A stretch of 64,000 nucleotides of DNA from Paracoccaceae bacterium (GCA_902602765.1 CACKSH010000001.1:1-64000); one strand, 5' to 3'. Shown: positions 20,765-33,322, numbered from the stretch's first letter. The notes: a model not told the origin generated them from the letters alone. Translations and numbers: made by a program.

Positions 20765-21793
20765 ATGACGCACAAAATTGGAATAATTGGAGCATCTGGT
20801 TATACAGGCGCAGAGCTTATAAGGCTTATCGAAACGCACCCGAAAATGGAAGTTTTGGCATTGGTTGGAAATACGAAAGCTGGATCTTCTATGTCTGATA
20901 TATTTTCGCATCTATCTCATACAAAACTTCCAAATTTAACAAATTTTGAAGAAACAAATTTTGAAGAAATTGATTTATGTTTTTGTGCTCTGCCTCATAA
21001 AACTAGTCAGGAAGTTATTAGCCAACTTCCAAAAAATCTAAAGGTTATTGATCTCAGCGCAGATTTCCGTCTGAGAAACGCTACTGATTATAAAAAATGG
21101 TACAAAGAAACCCATGTTAAGACAGAACTTCAAAAAACGGCTGTTTATGGTCTCACTGAATTTTATCGTGAGCAAATAAAAGGTGCAAAACTTATTGCAG
21201 GAACCGGGTGCAACGCAGCGTTGGGTCAGTATTTATTGAGACCTCTTGTTGACTCAAGTGTAATAGATTTTGGTGATATAATTTTAGATATGAAGTGCGC
21301 AGTTTCAGGCGCAGGCCGCGCAATGCGAGAAGATTTGTTACACTCCGAAGCGTCAGAAGGCATAAAAGCTTATGCTGTGGGTGGGACACATAGACATTTG
21401 GGCGAATTTGATCAGGAGCTCTCTCTTGTAGCGGGACAACCTTTAAAAATACAATTTACTCCTCATCTTATTCCTGCAAATCGAGGGGTACTTGCAACAG
21501 CCTATGTAACAGGAAATTCCGAGAAAATTTACAATGTACTGTACAGTCGGTACAAAGATGAGCCTTTTATTCACGTTCTACCTTTCGGGAAAACGCCGTC
21601 TACTCAGGATGTAAGAGGCTCTAATTATTGCTACATCGGTGTGGTTGGTGATCGCAAACACGATAAATGTATAATAATTGGGGTACTGGATAATTTAACC
21701 AAAGGTAGCAGTGGTCAGGCTATACAGAATGCTAATTTGATGTTGAATGAAAAAGAGACTTTAGGGCTGCAAATGGTTCCCGTTTTTCCTTAG
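20765..21793 (+). CDS. argC: N-acetyl-gamma-glutamyl-phosphate reductase
   Basis: '[23 protein letters not shown]', '[18 protein letters not shown]', '[22 protein letters not shown]'-type C-terminus. Confidence 0.97.
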   Translation: MTHKIGIIGASGYTGAELIRLIETHPKMEVLALVGNTKAGSSMSDIFSHLSHTKLPNLTNFEETNFEEIDLCFCALPHKTSQEVISQLPKNLKVIDLSADFRLRNATDYKKWYKETHVKTELQKTAVYGLTEFYREQIKGAKLIAGTGCNAALGQYLLRPLVDSSVIDFGDIILDMKCAVSGAGRAMREDLLHSEASEGIKAYAVGGTHRHLGEFDQELSLVAGQPLKIQFTPHLIPANRGVLATAYVTGNSEKIYNVLYSRYKDEPFIHVLPFGKTPSTQDVRGSNYCYIGVVGDRKHDKCIIIGVLDNLTKGSSGQAIQNANLMLNEKETLGLQMVPVFP

Positions 21794-21804
21794 GTAATAA
21801 CACA

Positions 21805-22248
21805 ATGAAGAATTTGAAAAAAAAACGCAGAATTCAGATCATTAGTATTGCCTTCGTTTCATTAGCTGTCGCTACTACTTTGATTGGGGTTGCAATGAAA
21901 GATGGCATAAACTTTTTTAAGAGCCCGACACAAGTTGTCGAAAATACTCCTAATCCTAATGAAGTATTTAGAATAGGTGGGCTAGTAGAGGAGGGCAGTT
22001 TACTTCGTGGTGTTGGCGAAACCGTTGCATTCAATGTTACAGATGGGAATGAAAGTGTTTCTGTCAAATTTACTGGAATTCTACCAGATCTATTTGAGGA
22101 AAAACAGGGGATGGTTGCAACAGGTAAATTTTCTGATGGAGTATTTTATGCTTCTGAAATTTTAGCCAAGCATGACGAAAGTTATATGCCTAAGGAAGTA
22201 ATTGACGCACTTAAAGAGCAAGGGGTTTATCAGGAACCAAATAAATGA
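21805..22248 (+). CDS. ccmE: Cytochrome c maturation protein CcmE (heme chaperone)
   Basis: 'FRIGGLVEEGSL', 'VKFTGILPDLFEEKQGMVATGKF', 'ILAKHDESYMPKEV' heme-binding motif. Confidence 0.96.
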   Translation: MKNLKKKRRIQIISIAFVSLAVATTLIGVAMKDGINFFKSPTQVVENTPNPNEVFRIGGLVEEGSLLRGVGETVAFNVTDGNESVSVKFTGILPDLFEEKQGMVATGKFSDGVFYASEILAKHDESYMPKEVIDALKEQGVYQEPNK

Positions 22249-22307
22249 TTTAGTGTAACTTGGTAGTTCGAAAAGTTTTCTTTCTTAGTGCGAGGCATCA
22301 CATATTA

Positions 22308-24272
22308 ATGATTACTGAGTTAGGTCATTTTTGCTTAGTCTTAGCTATGTTTATTGCATTTTTGCAATCGGTTGTCCCCTTAGTAGGTACTCGCCGGAAT
22401 AGCTATGGAATGATGAGCTTTGGTAGTGTAGCGGCGAACCTACAATTTGCACTTCTATTAGTTGCATTTGCTTCTCTAACTCATGCGTTTGTTACTTCAG
22501 ACTTTTCTGTCCGTTTAGTTGCTTTAAACTCTCACTCATTAAAACCGCTGCTCTACAAGATAAGTGGAGTTTGGGGTAATCACGAAGGTTCCATGCTTTT
22601 ATGGGTTTTAATTTTAGCATTGTTTGGAGCAAGTGCTGTATGGTTTGGAAGCAATTTGCCAATTCGATTGAAAGCCACAGTTCTTTCTGTTCAAGGTGCA
22701 GTTGGGCTTGCATTTTTGATATTTATCGTTTTCACGTCTAATCCATTTCTACGAATTTTTCCGATACCATTCGACGGGCAAGACCTAAATCCCTTGCTGC
22801 AAGATCCAGGGCTAGCTTTTCATCCTCCATTTTTATATTTAGGCTATGTTGGCTTGAGTATGTCTTTTTCTTTTGCAGTCGCTGCTCTTATCGAAGGTCG
22901 AATAGATGCTGCATGGGGTAGATGGGTAAGGCCTTGGACGCTTGCAGCATGGTTGTTTTTAACGATAGGAATAGCACTTGGGAGCTGGTGGGCTTACTAT
23001 GAACTAGGTTGGGGCGGCTTCTGGTTCTGGGATCCGGTGGAAAATGCATCTTTTATTCCTTGGTTATGTGCAGCTGCACTTTTACATTCTGCCATCGTTG
23101 TCGAAAAGCGCGAGAACTTGAAAAGTTGGACAATTCTTTTGGCAATTTTGGCGTTTGGTTTTTCCCTTACAGGAACGTTCATAGTCCGATCCGGGTTGCT
23201 GACTTCAGTTCATGCATTTGCTAACGATCCAGAACGTGGTTTCTTTATTCTATTGATTTTTTGTTTCTTTGTCGGCGGAGCTTTAATCCTCTTTGCGCTA
23301 CGATCAAATTCTCTGCAGGCAAAAGGTGTTTTTTCTGTTGTAAGCAGAGAGAGCTCTTTGGTCGCTAACAACATTTTATTGGTTGTATCTGCTTTTGTTG
23401 TTTTTGTTGGAACGATTTGGCCTTATATTGCGGAGATATTTTTTGACAGAAAATTAAGTGTTGGGCCCCCATTTTTTAATATTGCCTTTACGCCTTTCAT
23501 GGTCGCCCTAGGTTTGATTTTGCCGATTGGTGCTATGGTTCCTTGGAAAAGAGGAAAGTTGAACAAAATAACAAAATCTTTGATGATTCCAATTTGTGTT
23601 GCTATTTTACTCGGCTGTTTTGTTTGGGCCTTGCAGGCTCAGAAAACCATTCTTGGTCCTATGGGTTTATTTTTAGGGGTTTGGATCGTATTAGGGGCGT
23701 TGTATGATTTATACACTCGTACTGGTTCAGAGCGAAACTTAACGAGATTATTTCGTTTACCGCGTTCAGATTGGGGAAAAACTGTTGCCCATATCGGTTT
23801 TGGCACAACTATATTTGCTATCTCGGCGCTAGTGGCTTGGGAGTCGGAGGATATAAGGACGGAAAATGTTGGCGCAACTTGGTCTTTTTCCGGATATGAT
23901 TTTACACTAGAGTCTGTTGAGAATTTATCAGGTCCAAATTACTTTTCCATACAAGCATCGATTAAAGTTGCCGAAGATGGAAAAACTGTAGCGACCTTGT
24001 CTCCAGAGAAAAGAAATTACCCCGTTGCTCAAATGCCGACAACCGAGGCTGCGATAGATTACAAATTAACGAGAGATATTTATTTGGTATTGGGAGACCG
24101 ACAGGTAGATGGTAAATGGACGATAAGGACGTACATAAAACCCTTTGCAAATTGGATCTGGGCCGGATGCATAATTATGGCATTTGGAGCATTAATATCA
24201 TTATCAGATAGACGGTATAGAGTAGCGGCGGGGGCAAAATCTACCTCAAGAAACAACATAAAAAAAGTATGA
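22308..24272 (+). CDS. ccmF: Heme lyase CcmF/NrfE family subunit (ORF opens at 22260; start likely 22308)
   Basis: 'GVWGNHEGSMLLWVLILALFGA', 'WWAYYELGWGGFWFWDPVENASFIPWL' WWD domain. Confidence 0.96.
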   Translation: MITELGHFCLVLAMFIAFLQSVVPLVGTRRNSYGMMSFGSVAANLQFALLLVAFASLTHAFVTSDFSVRLVALNSHSLKPLLYKISGVWGNHEGSMLLWVLILALFGASAVWFGSNLPIRLKATVLSVQGAVGLAFLIFIVFTSNPFLRIFPIPFDGQDLNPLLQDPGLAFHPPFLYLGYVGLSMSFSFAVAALIEGRIDAAWGRWVRPWTLAAWLFLTIGIALGSWWAYYELGWGGFWFWDPVENASFIPWLCAAALLHSAIVVEKRENLKSWTILLAILAFGFSLTGTFIVRSGLLTSVHAFANDPERGFFILLIFCFFVGGALILFALRSNSLQAKGVFSVVSRESSLVANNILLVVSAFVVFVGTIWPYIAEIFFDRKLSVGPPFFNIAFTPFMVALGLILPIGAMVPWKRGKLNKITKSLMIPICVAILLGCFVWALQAQKTILGPMGLFLGVWIVLGALYDLYTRTGSERNLTRLFRLPRSDWGKTVAHIGFGTTIFAISALVAWESEDIRTENVGATWSFSGYDFTLESVENLSGPNYFSIQASIKVAEDGKTVATLSPEKRNYPVAQMPTTEAAIDYKLTRDIYLVLGDRQVDGKWTIRTYIKPFANWIWAGCIIMAFGALISLSDRRYRVAAGAKSTSRNNIKKV

Positions 24273-24745
24273 CCATGATTTTTCAAAAAGCAATTTTTGT
24301 CTTTGGTATAGCTATTTCTTCTCTGGTTCTTGCTGTTGAACCAGATGAAGTTCTTGATAATCCGTCTTTAGAAGAGCGCGCACGACAAATATCGAAGGAC
24401 TTAAGATGCTTGGTTTGTCAGAATGAAAGTATTGACGAAAGTGATGCTGCTCTAGCTCGAGATTTGAGAGTATTAGTTAGGGACAGACTTCAGGTAGGTG
24501 ATAGTAACGAGGAAGTTCTACAATTTGTAGTTGATCGCTACGGAGAGTTTGCATTACTTCGCCCACGAATTGATGGAGTAAACTATTTGCTATGGTGGTT
24601 TGGGCCTTTATTTTTAATTTTTTCAATCATAACTGCTGTAACCTATGTTAGAAAGCTTAGAAAAATATCAAAGAGTTCAAATGACTTAAGTGCACCACTT
24701 GATGACGAGGAACGTAAGAAATTAAGTGAAATCATGGGTGATTAA
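24269..24745 (+). CDS. ccmH: Cytochrome c-type biogenesis protein CcmH
   Basis: 'LRCLVCQNESIDESDAALARDLRVLVRDRL' (LRCLVCQN motif) plus C-terminal TM segment. Confidence 0.95.
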   Translation: MTMIFQKAIFVFGIAISSLVLAVEPDEVLDNPSLEERARQISKDLRCLVCQNESIDESDAALARDLRVLVRDRLQVGDSNEEVLQFVVDRYGEFALLRPRIDGVNYLLWWFGPLFLIFSIITAVTYVRKLRKISKSSNDLSAPLDDEERKKLSEIMGD

Positions 24746-24788
24746 GTTATATATTTTAATCAAAAAATTAGGGACGTTTAAATAAAAT

Positions 24789-25565
24789 ATGAATTACGAA
24801 AATTTATTGGTCGAATATGAGAACTCGGTAGCAACGATTATTTTAAATAGGCCAAATGTGATGAATGCTTTGAATGCGCAAATGAGGGCGGAACTTACAG
24901 ACGCGGTTACTCGATACTCGAAAGATGCTCGTGTCGTTGTTCTCACAGGTGCGGGTAATGCGTTTTGCTCGGGTCAAGATTTAGGCGATGGTAATTCGTT
25001 ACAGTCGCTAGATTTAGAGCGAACGCTAAGAGATGAGTATGAGCCTTTGATACATTCGATAGTCAACTCTCCAGTTCCAACTGTTACCGCATTAAATGGG
25101 GCTGCTGCGGGGGCTGGAGCAAATTTAGCACTTGCAGCCGATATAGTAATTGCGAAATCAAGTGCTTATTTTGTGCAAGCCTTCAGTAGGATTGGCCTCA
25201 TTCCAGATGTTGGTGGTACTTACTTTCTCCCGCGGGCTATGGGATTGGCTAAAGCTATTGGTTCGTCGATTTTTGCGGATAAAATAATGGCGAGTGAGGC
25301 ACAAAAGATTGGCTTAATATATGAAGCTGTTGAGGACGAGGAATACGATAGTCATTTGAAGTCTCGGTTAGACTATCTTGCTAATGGGCCGACGGTAGCT
25401 TTTTCTGGCATTAAGACTGCTATGAGAGGATCGTTTACTAATTCGTTAAATGAACAGTTAGAGATTGAGGCAAAATTACAAAAAAAATGCGGTGACACGC
25501 GGGATTTTAAAGAAGGTGTTTTGGCATTTCATGCAAAAAGAGTTGCAAAGTTTGAGGGGCGATAA
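24789..25565 (+). CDS. Enoyl-CoA hydratase/isomerase family protein (PaaG-like)
   Basis: 'LNRPNVMNALNAQMRAEL', 'GAGNAFCSGQDLGD', 'ALNGAAAGAGANLALAADIV'. Confidence 0.9.
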   Translation: MNYENLLVEYENSVATIILNRPNVMNALNAQMRAELTDAVTRYSKDARVVVLTGAGNAFCSGQDLGDGNSLQSLDLERTLRDEYEPLIHSIVNSPVPTVTALNGAAAGAGANLALAADIVIAKSSAYFVQAFSRIGLIPDVGGTYFLPRAMGLAKAIGSSIFADKIMASEAQKIGLIYEAVEDEEYDSHLKSRLDYLANGPTVAFSGIKTAMRGSFTNSLNEQLEIEAKLQKKCGDTRDFKEGVLAFHAKRVAKFEGR

Positions 25566-25573
25566 TTTATAAA

Positions 25574-26869
25574 CTATCTTTTTTCTATGTCGACATAGTC
25601 CCTAAAAGTTTCGCCAAGATATAGCTGCCTAGGTCGTCCAATTTTTACTTGTGGATCTGCAATCATTTCTTTCCATTGTGATATCCAACCAACGGTCCTA
25701 GAAACTGCAAATATTGGAGTAAACATTGAGGTTGAGAAACCCATTGCTTCTAGGATGATACCGGAATAAAAATCAACATTCGGAAAAAGCTTCTTTTCAA
25801 TAAAATATTTGTCATTAAGGGCCATATACTCAAGCTCCTTTGCGACTTGCAAAAGTGGGTTATCATCGATGCCAAGAAGTTCTAATACTTCGTCCGCAGA
25901 TTTCTTTAAAACCTTTGCTCTTGGGTCAATATTTTTGTAGACTCTATGTCCGAATCCCATCAATCGAAATGGATCGTCCTTATCTTTTGCTTTGGCTATA
26001 TACTCAGGAATACGCTCAACAGTTCCAATTTCCTTTAACATTTCTAAACAAGCTTGATTTGCACCGCCGTGAGCTGGTCCCCAAAGGCAGGCAATTCCTG
26101 CAGCAATACATGCAAATGGGTTTGCCCCAGAGCTACTTGCGAGTCGAACCGTAGAAGTAGATGCATTCTGTTCATGATCTGCATGCAAGGTAAAAATTCT
26201 ATCCATCGCACGGCTTAAAATGGGATTAACTTGGTATTCTTCTGCTGGAACTGCAAAGCACATTCTTAAAAAATTCGATGCGTAATCCAAATTGTTTAGT
26301 GGGTAAATAAAGGGTTGCCCAATTGTATACTTATAAGCCATGGCAGCTATTGTTGGCATTTTAGCGATAAGCCTTATAGAGGCTACTTCTCTTTGCCAAG
26401 GATCTGTTATGTCCGTGCTGTCATGATAAAATGCTGACATGGCTCCCACTACACCAGTCATAACCGCCATGGGGTGGGCATCACGACGAAAGCCTCTGAA
26501 AAAATACATCATCTGTTCATGAAGCATTGTATGAGTTGTGACCCTTTGCTCGAAATCTTCTAATTCAGCGCCAGTCGGCAAATAGCCGTATAATAATAGG
26601 AAGCACACCTCCAAATAGTGTGATTTATCAGCTAGTTGATCTATTGGATAGCCTCTATGTAAAAGATCTCCTTTGTAACCATCGATATAGGTTATTGTAC
26701 TATCGCAGCTGGCAGTGGACGTAAAACCAGGGTCGTATGTAAATACACCGGCTTGGTTATACAATGTTGTAACATCAATTACATCAGCTCCCGCTGATGG
26801 AGAATGAATAGGCAATTCAACCTCATTTGATCCAATAATAAGTTTTGCCGTTTTTGATGTGCCAGTCAT
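25574..26869 (-). CDS. gltA: Citrate synthase
   Basis: '[38 protein letters not shown]', '[17 protein letters not shown]', '[19 protein letters not shown]'. Confidence 0.97.
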   Translation of the reverse strand: MTGTSKTAKLIIGSNEVELPIHSPSAGADVIDVTTLYNQAGVFTYDPGFTSTASCDSTITYIDGYKGDLLHRGYPIDQLADKSHYLEVCFLLLYGYLPTGAELEDFEQRVTTHTMLHEQMMYFFRGFRRDAHPMAVMTGVVGAMSAFYHDSTDITDPWQREVASIRLIAKMPTIAAMAYKYTIGQPFIYPLNNLDYASNFLRMCFAVPAEEYQVNPILSRAMDRIFTLHADHEQNASTSTVRLASSSGANPFACIAAGIACLWGPAHGGANQACLEMLKEIGTVERIPEYIAKAKDKDDPFRLMGFGHRVYKNIDPRAKVLKKSADEVLELLGIDDNPLLQVAKELEYMALNDKYFIEKKLFPNVDFYSGIILEAMGFSTSMFTPIFAVSRTVGWISQWKEMIADPQVKIGRPRQLYLGETFRDYVDIEKR

Positions 26870-26934
26870 ACTGTCCTCCAGAAATGCAGCAACTAGTTTA
26901 TGCTATTATCTCAAGCTATCACGAACTTTTTGAG

Positions 26935-28350
26935 TTAAATTTCGTTATTATACTTAACTTCAAATTCAATTAGACGCTCAATTGTCTCTTCTCTACCTAG
27001 AACTGTCATCATATCAAACACACTTGGTGTTTTTGAGCTGCCCGCCAAGGCAGCTCTGAGGATGGGAGCTACAGTCTTAAACTTCAATTCTACCTGTTCA
27101 CAGACTGAGTTCAATAACTCTTCTAATTTACTTCTGTCCCATTTAACATTTTGCAGTTGCGGCGTCAATAATTTGAGAGTTTTTAGAGGGAATTCTTCTA
27201 TTTTTTCTCTTACATCAAGATCAATATTTATTGGTCTATCTTTTAAAATAAAACTATTTTTTTCAATTAGTTCAGGAAAGCTCTTCACAGAAGATTTTGT
27301 GAAATCTAATGCCCTTAGAAGTCCATTCAAATGATTCTGAGACAAACTTGGCTGATCCACAACATTTAGGTATTCGATTAGCTCATGCAGCAGTGCAGCA
27401 TTATCTGTATTTGCTATATGCATTTTAGAGATATTCGACAATTTTTTAAAGTCAAACCTTGAGGGGCTTTTCCCAATATGTTGCAGATCAAACCACTTTT
27501 TTGCTTGCTCATCAGTAAAAAATTCATCGTCTCCATGGCTCCAGCCCAATCTTGCAAGATAATTTCTCATTGCAGATGCGGGATACCCCATTTTTTTATA
27601 TTCTATCACGCTAGTGGCTGAATTCCGTTTCGATAATTTTTTTCCATCTTCACCATGTATGAGTGGAATGTGTGCGTAAACCGGAATGTTCCAGTTCAAT
27701 GCAGAATAAATTAAATTTTGCCTGGCAGCATTGTTCAAATGATCATCGCCCCGAATAATGTGTGTTACACCCATATCGTGGTCATCAACTGCGACGGCTA
27801 ACATGTACACCGGTGTTCCGTTAGATCTAAGTAGGATCATATCATCAAGCTGATTATTCTGTATGCTAATATTGCCCTGAACTTCATCATTAATTATCGT
27901 AGCCCCACTTTGCGGAGCCTTAATTCTTATTACAAATGGTTTATTAGGAAATTTGGATGGTGGTGCTTCTCTCCAGGGACTTCTAAAAGCATTTGGACTT
28001 TTATTTTTTATCGCCAAGTTTCTCAAGTCATTTATCTCATATTCAGATAAAAAACATTTGTATGCTTGCCCTGTTTCCAAGAGCTTATATGCAATCTCGA
28101 CATGTCGGGGTGCCCGCGCTGACTGACTGATAGGATCACCATCAAAATCCAATCCTAGCCAGGCCATACCCATTAAAATAGCATCTGTTGCGGCCTGAGC
28201 TGAGCGACTTTTGTCCGTATCTTCAATTCTAAGTAAAAATCTACCATTTCTGCCTCTTGCGTATAACCAGTTGAATAGAGCTGTGCGGGCAGTGCCGATA
28301 TGCATATCGCCAGTGGGAGAGGGAGCAATTCGTGTCACAACCTTAGACAT
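26935..28350 (-). CDS. gltX: Glutamate--tRNA ligase
   Basis: '[26 protein letters not shown]' and '[13 protein letters not shown]' (KLSKR). Confidence 0.97.
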   Translation of the reverse strand: MSKVVTRIAPSPTGDMHIGTARTALFNWLYARGRNGRFLLRIEDTDKSRSAQAATDAILMGMAWLGLDFDGDPISQSARAPRHVEIAYKLLETGQAYKCFLSEYEINDLRNLAIKNKSPNAFRSPWREAPPSKFPNKPFVIRIKAPQSGATIINDEVQGNISIQNNQLDDMILLRSNGTPVYMLAVAVDDHDMGVTHIIRGDDHLNNAARQNLIYSALNWNIPVYAHIPLIHGEDGKKLSKRNSATSVIEYKKMGYPASAMRNYLARLGWSHGDDEFFTDEQAKKWFDLQHIGKSPSRFDFKKLSNISKMHIANTDNAALLHELIEYLNVVDQPSLSQNHLNGLLRALDFTKSSVKSFPELIEKNSFILKDRPINIDLDVREKIEEFPLKTLKLLTPQLQNVKWDRSKLEELLNSVCEQVELKFKTVAPILRAALAGSSKTPSVFDMMTVLGREETIERLIEFEVKYNNEI

Positions 28351-28499
28351 AGTTTTTGCCTTTTTTTCAGATTCCTAGAAAATTTTGATTTTTTTTACAA
28401 TTAGAAAGACCAATGAACAAGCATGCCTTGTTTAGATCAAAATAGCTTATGTAAGATAGAATTGCTTTCTGCGAAAAGATTATAATCTAAACAAATAAA

Positions 28500-29201
28500 T
28501 TAATAGGATCTAATTAACCCGACTAATCGACCCTGAACCTTTACCTGGTCACTAGGCACTATTTTTGTCTCATAAGCTGGATTAGCCGCTTCTAAGGCTA
28601 TTGCATCGCCTCTATAAAAGAACCTTTTCAATGTCGCCTCACTATCTTTAACTAGCGCTACAACTATATCACCATTTACAGCTGTTTTTGTTTCTTTTAT
28701 TACAACTATGTCGCCATCATTAATTCCCTCTTCAATCATAGAGTCACCTTTAACCTCAAGTGCATAATGGTCTCCTCCATTTCTTAGCATATGCCCTGGA
28801 ATGGCCACGTTGTGAGAAACTTGGCTTATAGCCTCGATTGGAACTCCAGCTGCTATGCGGCCCATTACCGGTAATTCTTTGGCGTGTACTGAACTGGGAA
28901 GATGCGTTGTGTCTGTCTCTGCTTTAATAGATGAGTTTTTTGAAAAGTCAGCGTTTAATTTGGCTAGTTCATTATTCGTTTCCAACGACTCTGGTAATTT
29001 TACTATCTCAATTGCACGCGCTCTATGTGCAAGCCTTCGAATGAAACCACGCTCTTCTAGTGCTGTAATAAGTCTATGAATTCCAGATTTTGAACGTAAA
29101 TCCAAGGCTTCTTTCATTTCATCAAAAGAAGGTGGTATTCCGTCTTTATTCAAGTGCTTATTAATATAATTTAGCAGATCCAATTGTTTGCGTGTAAGCA
29201 T
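28500..29201 (-). CDS. lexA: SOS repressor LexA
   Basis: '[44 protein letters not shown]', '[12 protein letters not shown]' cleavage site, '[18 protein letters not shown]' Ser-protease motif. Confidence 0.97.
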   Translation of the reverse strand: MLTRKQLDLLNYINKHLNKDGIPPSFDEMKEALDLRSKSGIHRLITALEERGFIRRLAHRARAIEIVKLPESLETNNELAKLNADFSKNSSIKAETDTTHLPSSVHAKELPVMGRIAAGVPIEAISQVSHNVAIPGHMLRNGGDHYALEVKGDSMIEEGINDGDIVVIKETKTAVNGDIVVALVKDSEATLKRFFYRGDAIALEAANPAYETKIVPSDQVKVQGRLVGLIRSY

Positions 29202-29226
29202 GCTTTTCCCTCAGTTTTTTATCTTT

Positions 29227-29241
29227 GTTCTACTAATGTTC
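29227..29241. promoter_or_regulatory. Alphaproteobacterial LexA box (GTTC-N7-GTTC) upstream of lexA
   Basis: GTTC TACTAAT GTTC lies 26-40 nt upstream of the lexA start; matches the known alphaproteobacterial GTTCN7GTTC operator. Confidence 0.85.
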
Positions 29242-29272
29242 CTTATTTGTGTCAAGCTTTTATGGTTTTACG

Positions 29273-30448
29273 TTAAATTTTGATATATTCGCATAATGTA
29301 TCTGCAGGGATTGCCTTCGCATGCGGCGGTCTGATGAGGAGGGCATTTGCATCGGATAACAAAGCCAATCTAGCACTATCTTGATTATCCATAGGTTTTA
29401 GACATCCATTCGGTAGTAAAACAGCGCGCATATAGTGCTCACGCGGCCCATTTTCCGGAATTGGAGTGCTGCAGAGCGCTGTGAGACGAGGGATGCTTGT
29501 TCTTTCTAATCCTAGCATCGCATGTATCAATGGCTTTATAAAGACATAGCCACAAACTAGTGCTGAAACGGGATTTCCGGGTAAGCCGATAATTGGGGTA
29601 TTATTTATTTTTCCGGCCATCATTGGTTTTCCTGGCCGCATTGCTACCTTATAAAAACTTTTATCAATACCAAGGTTACCTGTCGCTGCATTAACAAGAT
29701 CATACTTTCCAACTGATGCTCCACCTATTGTTATAATTACATCAACATCCTCCGCTAATCCTAGAATATATTCGATAGATTTTAAATTATCCTGAGCTAT
29801 TGGTAATATTCGTGTGGCAGCTCCACAGTCGTCACAAAGCGCAGCTATACCAAATGCGTTTGAAGCAATTATTTGATCAGATTTTGGTATCTCTCCCGGA
29901 AATACTAACTCATCGCCAGTAGAAATTATTGCAACTATTGGTTTTTTTCGCACGCTTATATGCGAAAAGTTCATTGCTGCTATCAACGAAATATCTCTTG
30001 CTCCAAGTATAAGTGGGGCCATTACTGTATGACCAATAGAAAAGTCAGAACCTTCCATTCTAATATGCGATTTTTTATCAAACTTTTCTTTTACTTTTAT
30101 TGAAGCGCCTAAGGCTTCAACGTCCTCTTGAATTATTACAAAGTTAGCTCCATCGGGGATTCTAGACCCAGTAAAAATTCTCACTGCTTCATTTTGGTCT
30201 ATCGCCTTGCTATATGAGTGCCCTGCGGCGGACTCCCCAATAACTTTAAATTCTTTTCCAAAGTTCAAATCTTTTTTATTTATAGCATATCCATCCATCG
30301 CTGATGATGGAAAAGGGGGGTTGTTACTAGTTGCCCGCAGCGGTGCAGCCAATACACGACCTAAGCATTTTCTTAGCTCAACTTTTTCGATAGGAGTAAC
30401 TTTTGCAAGTGTAAATAATTTTTCTAAAGCTTCGTTTACAGAAATCAT
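29273..30448 (-). CDS. moeA: Molybdopterin molybdenumtransferase MoeA
   Basis: '[15 protein letters not shown]', '[12 protein letters not shown]', '[15 protein letters not shown]', '[16 protein letters not shown]'. Confidence 0.96.
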   Translation of the reverse strand: MISVNEALEKLFTLAKVTPIEKVELRKCLGRVLAAPLRATSNNPPFPSSAMDGYAINKKDLNFGKEFKVIGESAAGHSYSKAIDQNEAVRIFTGSRIPDGANFVIIQEDVEALGASIKVKEKFDKKSHIRMEGSDFSIGHTVMAPLILGARDISLIAAMNFSHISVRKKPIVAIISTGDELVFPGEIPKSDQIIASNAFGIAALCDDCGAATRILPIAQDNLKSIEYILGLAEDVDVIITIGGASVGKYDLVNAATGNLGIDKSFYKVAMRPGKPMMAGKINNTPIIGLPGNPVSALVCGYVFIKPLIHAMLGLERTSIPRLTALCSTPIPENGPREHYMRAVLLPNGCLKPMDNQDSARLALLSDANALLIRPPHAKAIPADTLCEYIKI

Positions 30449-30924
30449 GGATTTTCGATAAGCCCTGACTTTCCGCCTTCTTTCCTCGTTAATCGAAGAT
30501 TACCAATCTCAATTGTTTTATCGACGGCCTTTAACATATCATAAACGGTGAGAGATGCGACTGAAACAGCTGTTAAAGCCTCCATTTCAACACCTGTAGG
30601 TCCACTAGTTTTTACATGAGCTTCAATATCTACTCCCGGCAATTCTGTATTTGGCACAAGATTTATTTTTACGTTGCTTAATGGAATTGGGTGACAAAGA
30701 GGTATCAAATCCGAAGTTTTCTTGCAGCCCATAATGCCCGCTATGCGAGCAATTGACAAAACGTCACCTTTCTTTGCTTTACCCTCAGTCATGATATTAA
30801 AAGTCTCACGTTTCATTCTAACGGTACCTTTTGCTATGGCTACTCTGTCAGTATTAACTTTTGAGCTGACGTCAACCATGTGGGCGTTGCCTTTGTTATC
30901 AAAGTGGGTCAAAGAATTCGACAT
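30445..30924 (-). CDS. moaC: Cyclic pyranopterin monophosphate synthase MoaC
   Basis: '[23 protein letters not shown]', '[11 protein letters not shown]', '[29 protein letters not shown]'. Confidence 0.97.
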   Translation of the reverse strand: MSNSLTHFDNKGNAHMVDVSSKVNTDRVAIAKGTVRMKRETFNIMTEGKAKKGDVLSIARIAGIMGCKKTSDLIPLCHPIPLSNVKINLVPNTELPGVDIEAHVKTSGPTGVEMEALTAVSVASLTVYDMLKAVDKTIEIGNLRLTRKEGGKSGLIENP

Positions 30925-31728
30925 CTATGGCCTCAAAGGATTTTCAAGAATTCTTTGGGTTGCTTCTGTCACGTCGTTTTGTCGCATTAAACTTTCTCCT
31001 ATTAGGAATGACCTTACGCCTACTCTTGCCATAGACCGCAGATCATCATTACTGAAAAGCCCACTTTCACTAATAATTAATCGCTCACTGGGTAAAAGTT
31101 GTGATAGCCTTTTCGTTGTGTCGGTTGAAGTCTCGAATGTCTTAAGATTTCTATTGTTTATGCCAATCATGGGAGAATTTAAATTCATTGCTCTCTCAAG
31201 TTCTATTTCATCGTGCACCTCGATTAAAATGTCCATGTTCCATGAAATAGCGGCATGTTCTAGCTCTTTTGCCTGCTGGTCACTGACCGAAGCCATAATA
31301 ATCAAAATACAATCTGCATTTAATGCTCGTGCCTCAATAACCTGATAAGTATCATAGATAAAATCTTTTCGTAGGGCAGGAAGGTTGCATGAGCTTCTAG
31401 CAGAAGTCAAATAAGCCTTATCACCCATAAAGCTTGGCTTATCTGTCAAAACAGACAAACACGTAGCACCGCCTTTTTCATAGGCTTTAGCCAATTCTTC
31501 AGGATTAAAGTTATCTCGAATTAGCCCTTTTGATGGTGAAGCTTTTTTTATTTCTGCTATCAATCCATAGCCGGTTTTTTGAGCAAGTTTTATTGCTTCG
31601 TAGAACTTTCTCACGGGCGATGCAGCTTTTGCAAGCTCCTCGATATCGCTTCTAGATATAAGCTTTTTATCTTTTTCGATTTCTTTTAGTTTGTATTCTT
31701 TGATGTTATCTAAGATAGTTTTACTCAT
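30925..31728 (-). CDS. trpC: Indole-3-glycerol phosphate synthase
   Basis: '[41 protein letters not shown]', '[12 protein letters not shown]', '[12 protein letters not shown]'. Confidence 0.97.
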   Translation of the reverse strand: MSKTILDNIKEYKLKEIEKDKKLISRSDIEELAKAASPVRKFYEAIKLAQKTGYGLIAEIKKASPSKGLIRDNFNPEELAKAYEKGGATCLSVLTDKPSFMGDKAYLTSARSSCNLPALRKDFIYDTYQVIEARALNADCILIIMASVSDQQAKELEHAAISWNMDILIEVHDEIELERAMNLNSPMIGINNRNLKTFETSTDTTKRLSQLLPSERLIISESGLFSNDDLRSMARVGVRSFLIGESLMRQNDVTEATQRILENPLRP

Positions 31729-32744
31729 AGCTCACCATTAGAGACTTTTCTGACTATCTCCAAAGCTTCATTTGCTTTGCCGCTGTCTATACTTTCGACC
31801 GAACATTCTACTCCGTCCTTTAAGGAGTCACACTTTCCAGAAATCATTAAAGCAGCAGAGGCGTTTAAAAGAACAGCGTCCCGATATGCACTTTTTTTAC
31901 CCTTAAGCAAAGCTTTGAGTTCAGCTGCATTTTCATCTGGAGAACCACCCAGTATTTCTGACAATTTGTGAGTAGGTAAACCCGCATCTTCTGGATGAAT
32001 TTCAAAAGAACTTATTTTCCCATTAATTAGTTCCACTACCGACGACGAGCCTATAATCGTAAGTTCATCTGTACCGTCTGATCCATGTACAAGCCAAGCT
32101 TTTTCGCATCCAAGATTGTCCAGTGTTTCAGCCATTGGAAAAAGAAGGTCTGGCGCAAACGCACCGCTCAGTTGACGTTTTACACCTGCAGGATTAGTCA
32201 ATGGTCCAAGGATATTGAAAATTGTTTTGCACCCAAGTTCTTGTCGGATAGGCATAACATGCTTTGTTGCGGGGTGATGCATTGGAGCCATCATAAACCC
32301 TATGCCCGCATGTTGGATTTCTGATTCTACTACACTGGCATCGACCATCACGTTTATACCAAGGCTAGTCAGAGCATCGGCAGCACCTGATTTTGAACTT
32401 AAATTTTTGTTACCATGTTTAGCTACATTTACTCCAGCTCCAGCTACTACGAAAGCAGATGCCGTAGAAATGTTAAGTGTTCCTATTCCGTCTCCACCTG
32501 TGCCAACTATATCAATAGATTCTGATGGAGCATTTACAGAAATGCACCTAGAACGCATGGCTTCTGCTGCTGCAGAATATTCCGAAACGGATTCACCGCG
32601 CGCTCTCATAGCCATCAATAGACCACCAACCTGTGAGGGCGTCGCTTTACCTTCAAACAATATGTCAAAAGCTAATTTAGCCTGAGCCGTACTTAACGGA
32701 CCCTCTGAGGCAGCGTAGATTAATGGTTTCATTTCTTCAGTCAT
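31725..32744 (-). CDS. trpD: Anthranilate phosphoribosyltransferase
   Basis: '[52 protein letters not shown]', '[11 protein letters not shown]'. Confidence 0.97.
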   Translation of the reverse strand: MTEEMKPLIYAASEGPLSTAQAKLAFDILFEGKATPSQVGGLLMAMRARGESVSEYSAAAEAMRSRCISVNAPSESIDIVGTGGDGIGTLNISTASAFVVAGAGVNVAKHGNKNLSSKSGAADALTSLGINVMVDASVVESEIQHAGIGFMMAPMHHPATKHVMPIRQELGCKTIFNILGPLTNPAGVKRQLSGAFAPDLLFPMAETLDNLGCEKAWLVHGSDGTDELTIIGSSSVVELINGKISSFEIHPEDAGLPTHKLSEILGGSPDENAAELKALLKGKKSAYRDAVLLNASAALMISGKCDSLKDGVECSVESIDSGKANEALEIVRKVSNGEL

Positions 32745-33322
32745 ATTTTAATTCCTGTATTATCGAGGAAATTATTTATTAATTGATATCCAAACTGAGA
32801 TGCAATGGATTCAGGATGAAACTGCACTCCAAAAATAGGAAGCTTTTTATGAGAAAGTCCCATAATGGTACCGTCCTTGAGCCAAGCCGTTTTGTTAAGT
32901 TCTTTTGGTAAAGTTTCTCGAGAAACGATTAAAGAGTGATACCTTGTGGCATTGAATACATTAGGTATTCCTACAAATAATTGGTCATTCTTGTGATGAA
33001 TTTCACCCAGTTTCCCGTGAATTATTTCGTGGCAACGAATAATATCCCCTCCAAATGCCTGTGCTATCGTTTGGTGTCCTAAGCAGACACCAAGTAAGGG
33101 TATTTCGTTTTCTGCCGCTTTAAGTGTTAATTCTAAACAAATTCCTGCTTGATCTGGGTCACAAGGACCAGGTGACAAAACTATTCCGGATGGCTTCATA
33201 TTAATTGCGTCTGTTACGGAAATAGCATCATTTCTTTTTACGACGATCTTTGGCGATAGTTCACCTATTAAATGAACTAAATTAAATGTAAAACTATCAT
33301 AGTTATCGATGATAAGGATCAT
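32741..33322 (-). CDS. trpG: Anthranilate synthase component II (glutamine amidotransferase)
   Basis: '[18 protein letters not shown]', '[12 protein letters not shown]', '[15 protein letters not shown]', 'GVQFHPES'. Confidence 0.96.
   Translation of the reverse strand: MILIIDNYDSFTFNLVHLIGELSPKIVVKRNDAISVTDAINMKPSGIVLSPGPCDPDQAGICLELTLKAAENEIPLLGVCLGHQTIAQAFGGDIIRCHEIIHGKLGEIHHKNDQLFVGIPNVFNATRYHSLIVSRETLPKELNKTAWLKDGTIMGLSHKKLPIFGVQFHPESIASQFGYQLINNFLDNTGIKI

Noticed and set aside
20939-20968. Perfect 15-bp tandem repeat ACAAATTTTGAAGAA x2 inside argC ([10 protein letters not shown])
   Set aside because: Comparison with remembered ArgC sequences shows no length increase here, so it is more likely coincidental codon similarity than a duplication.
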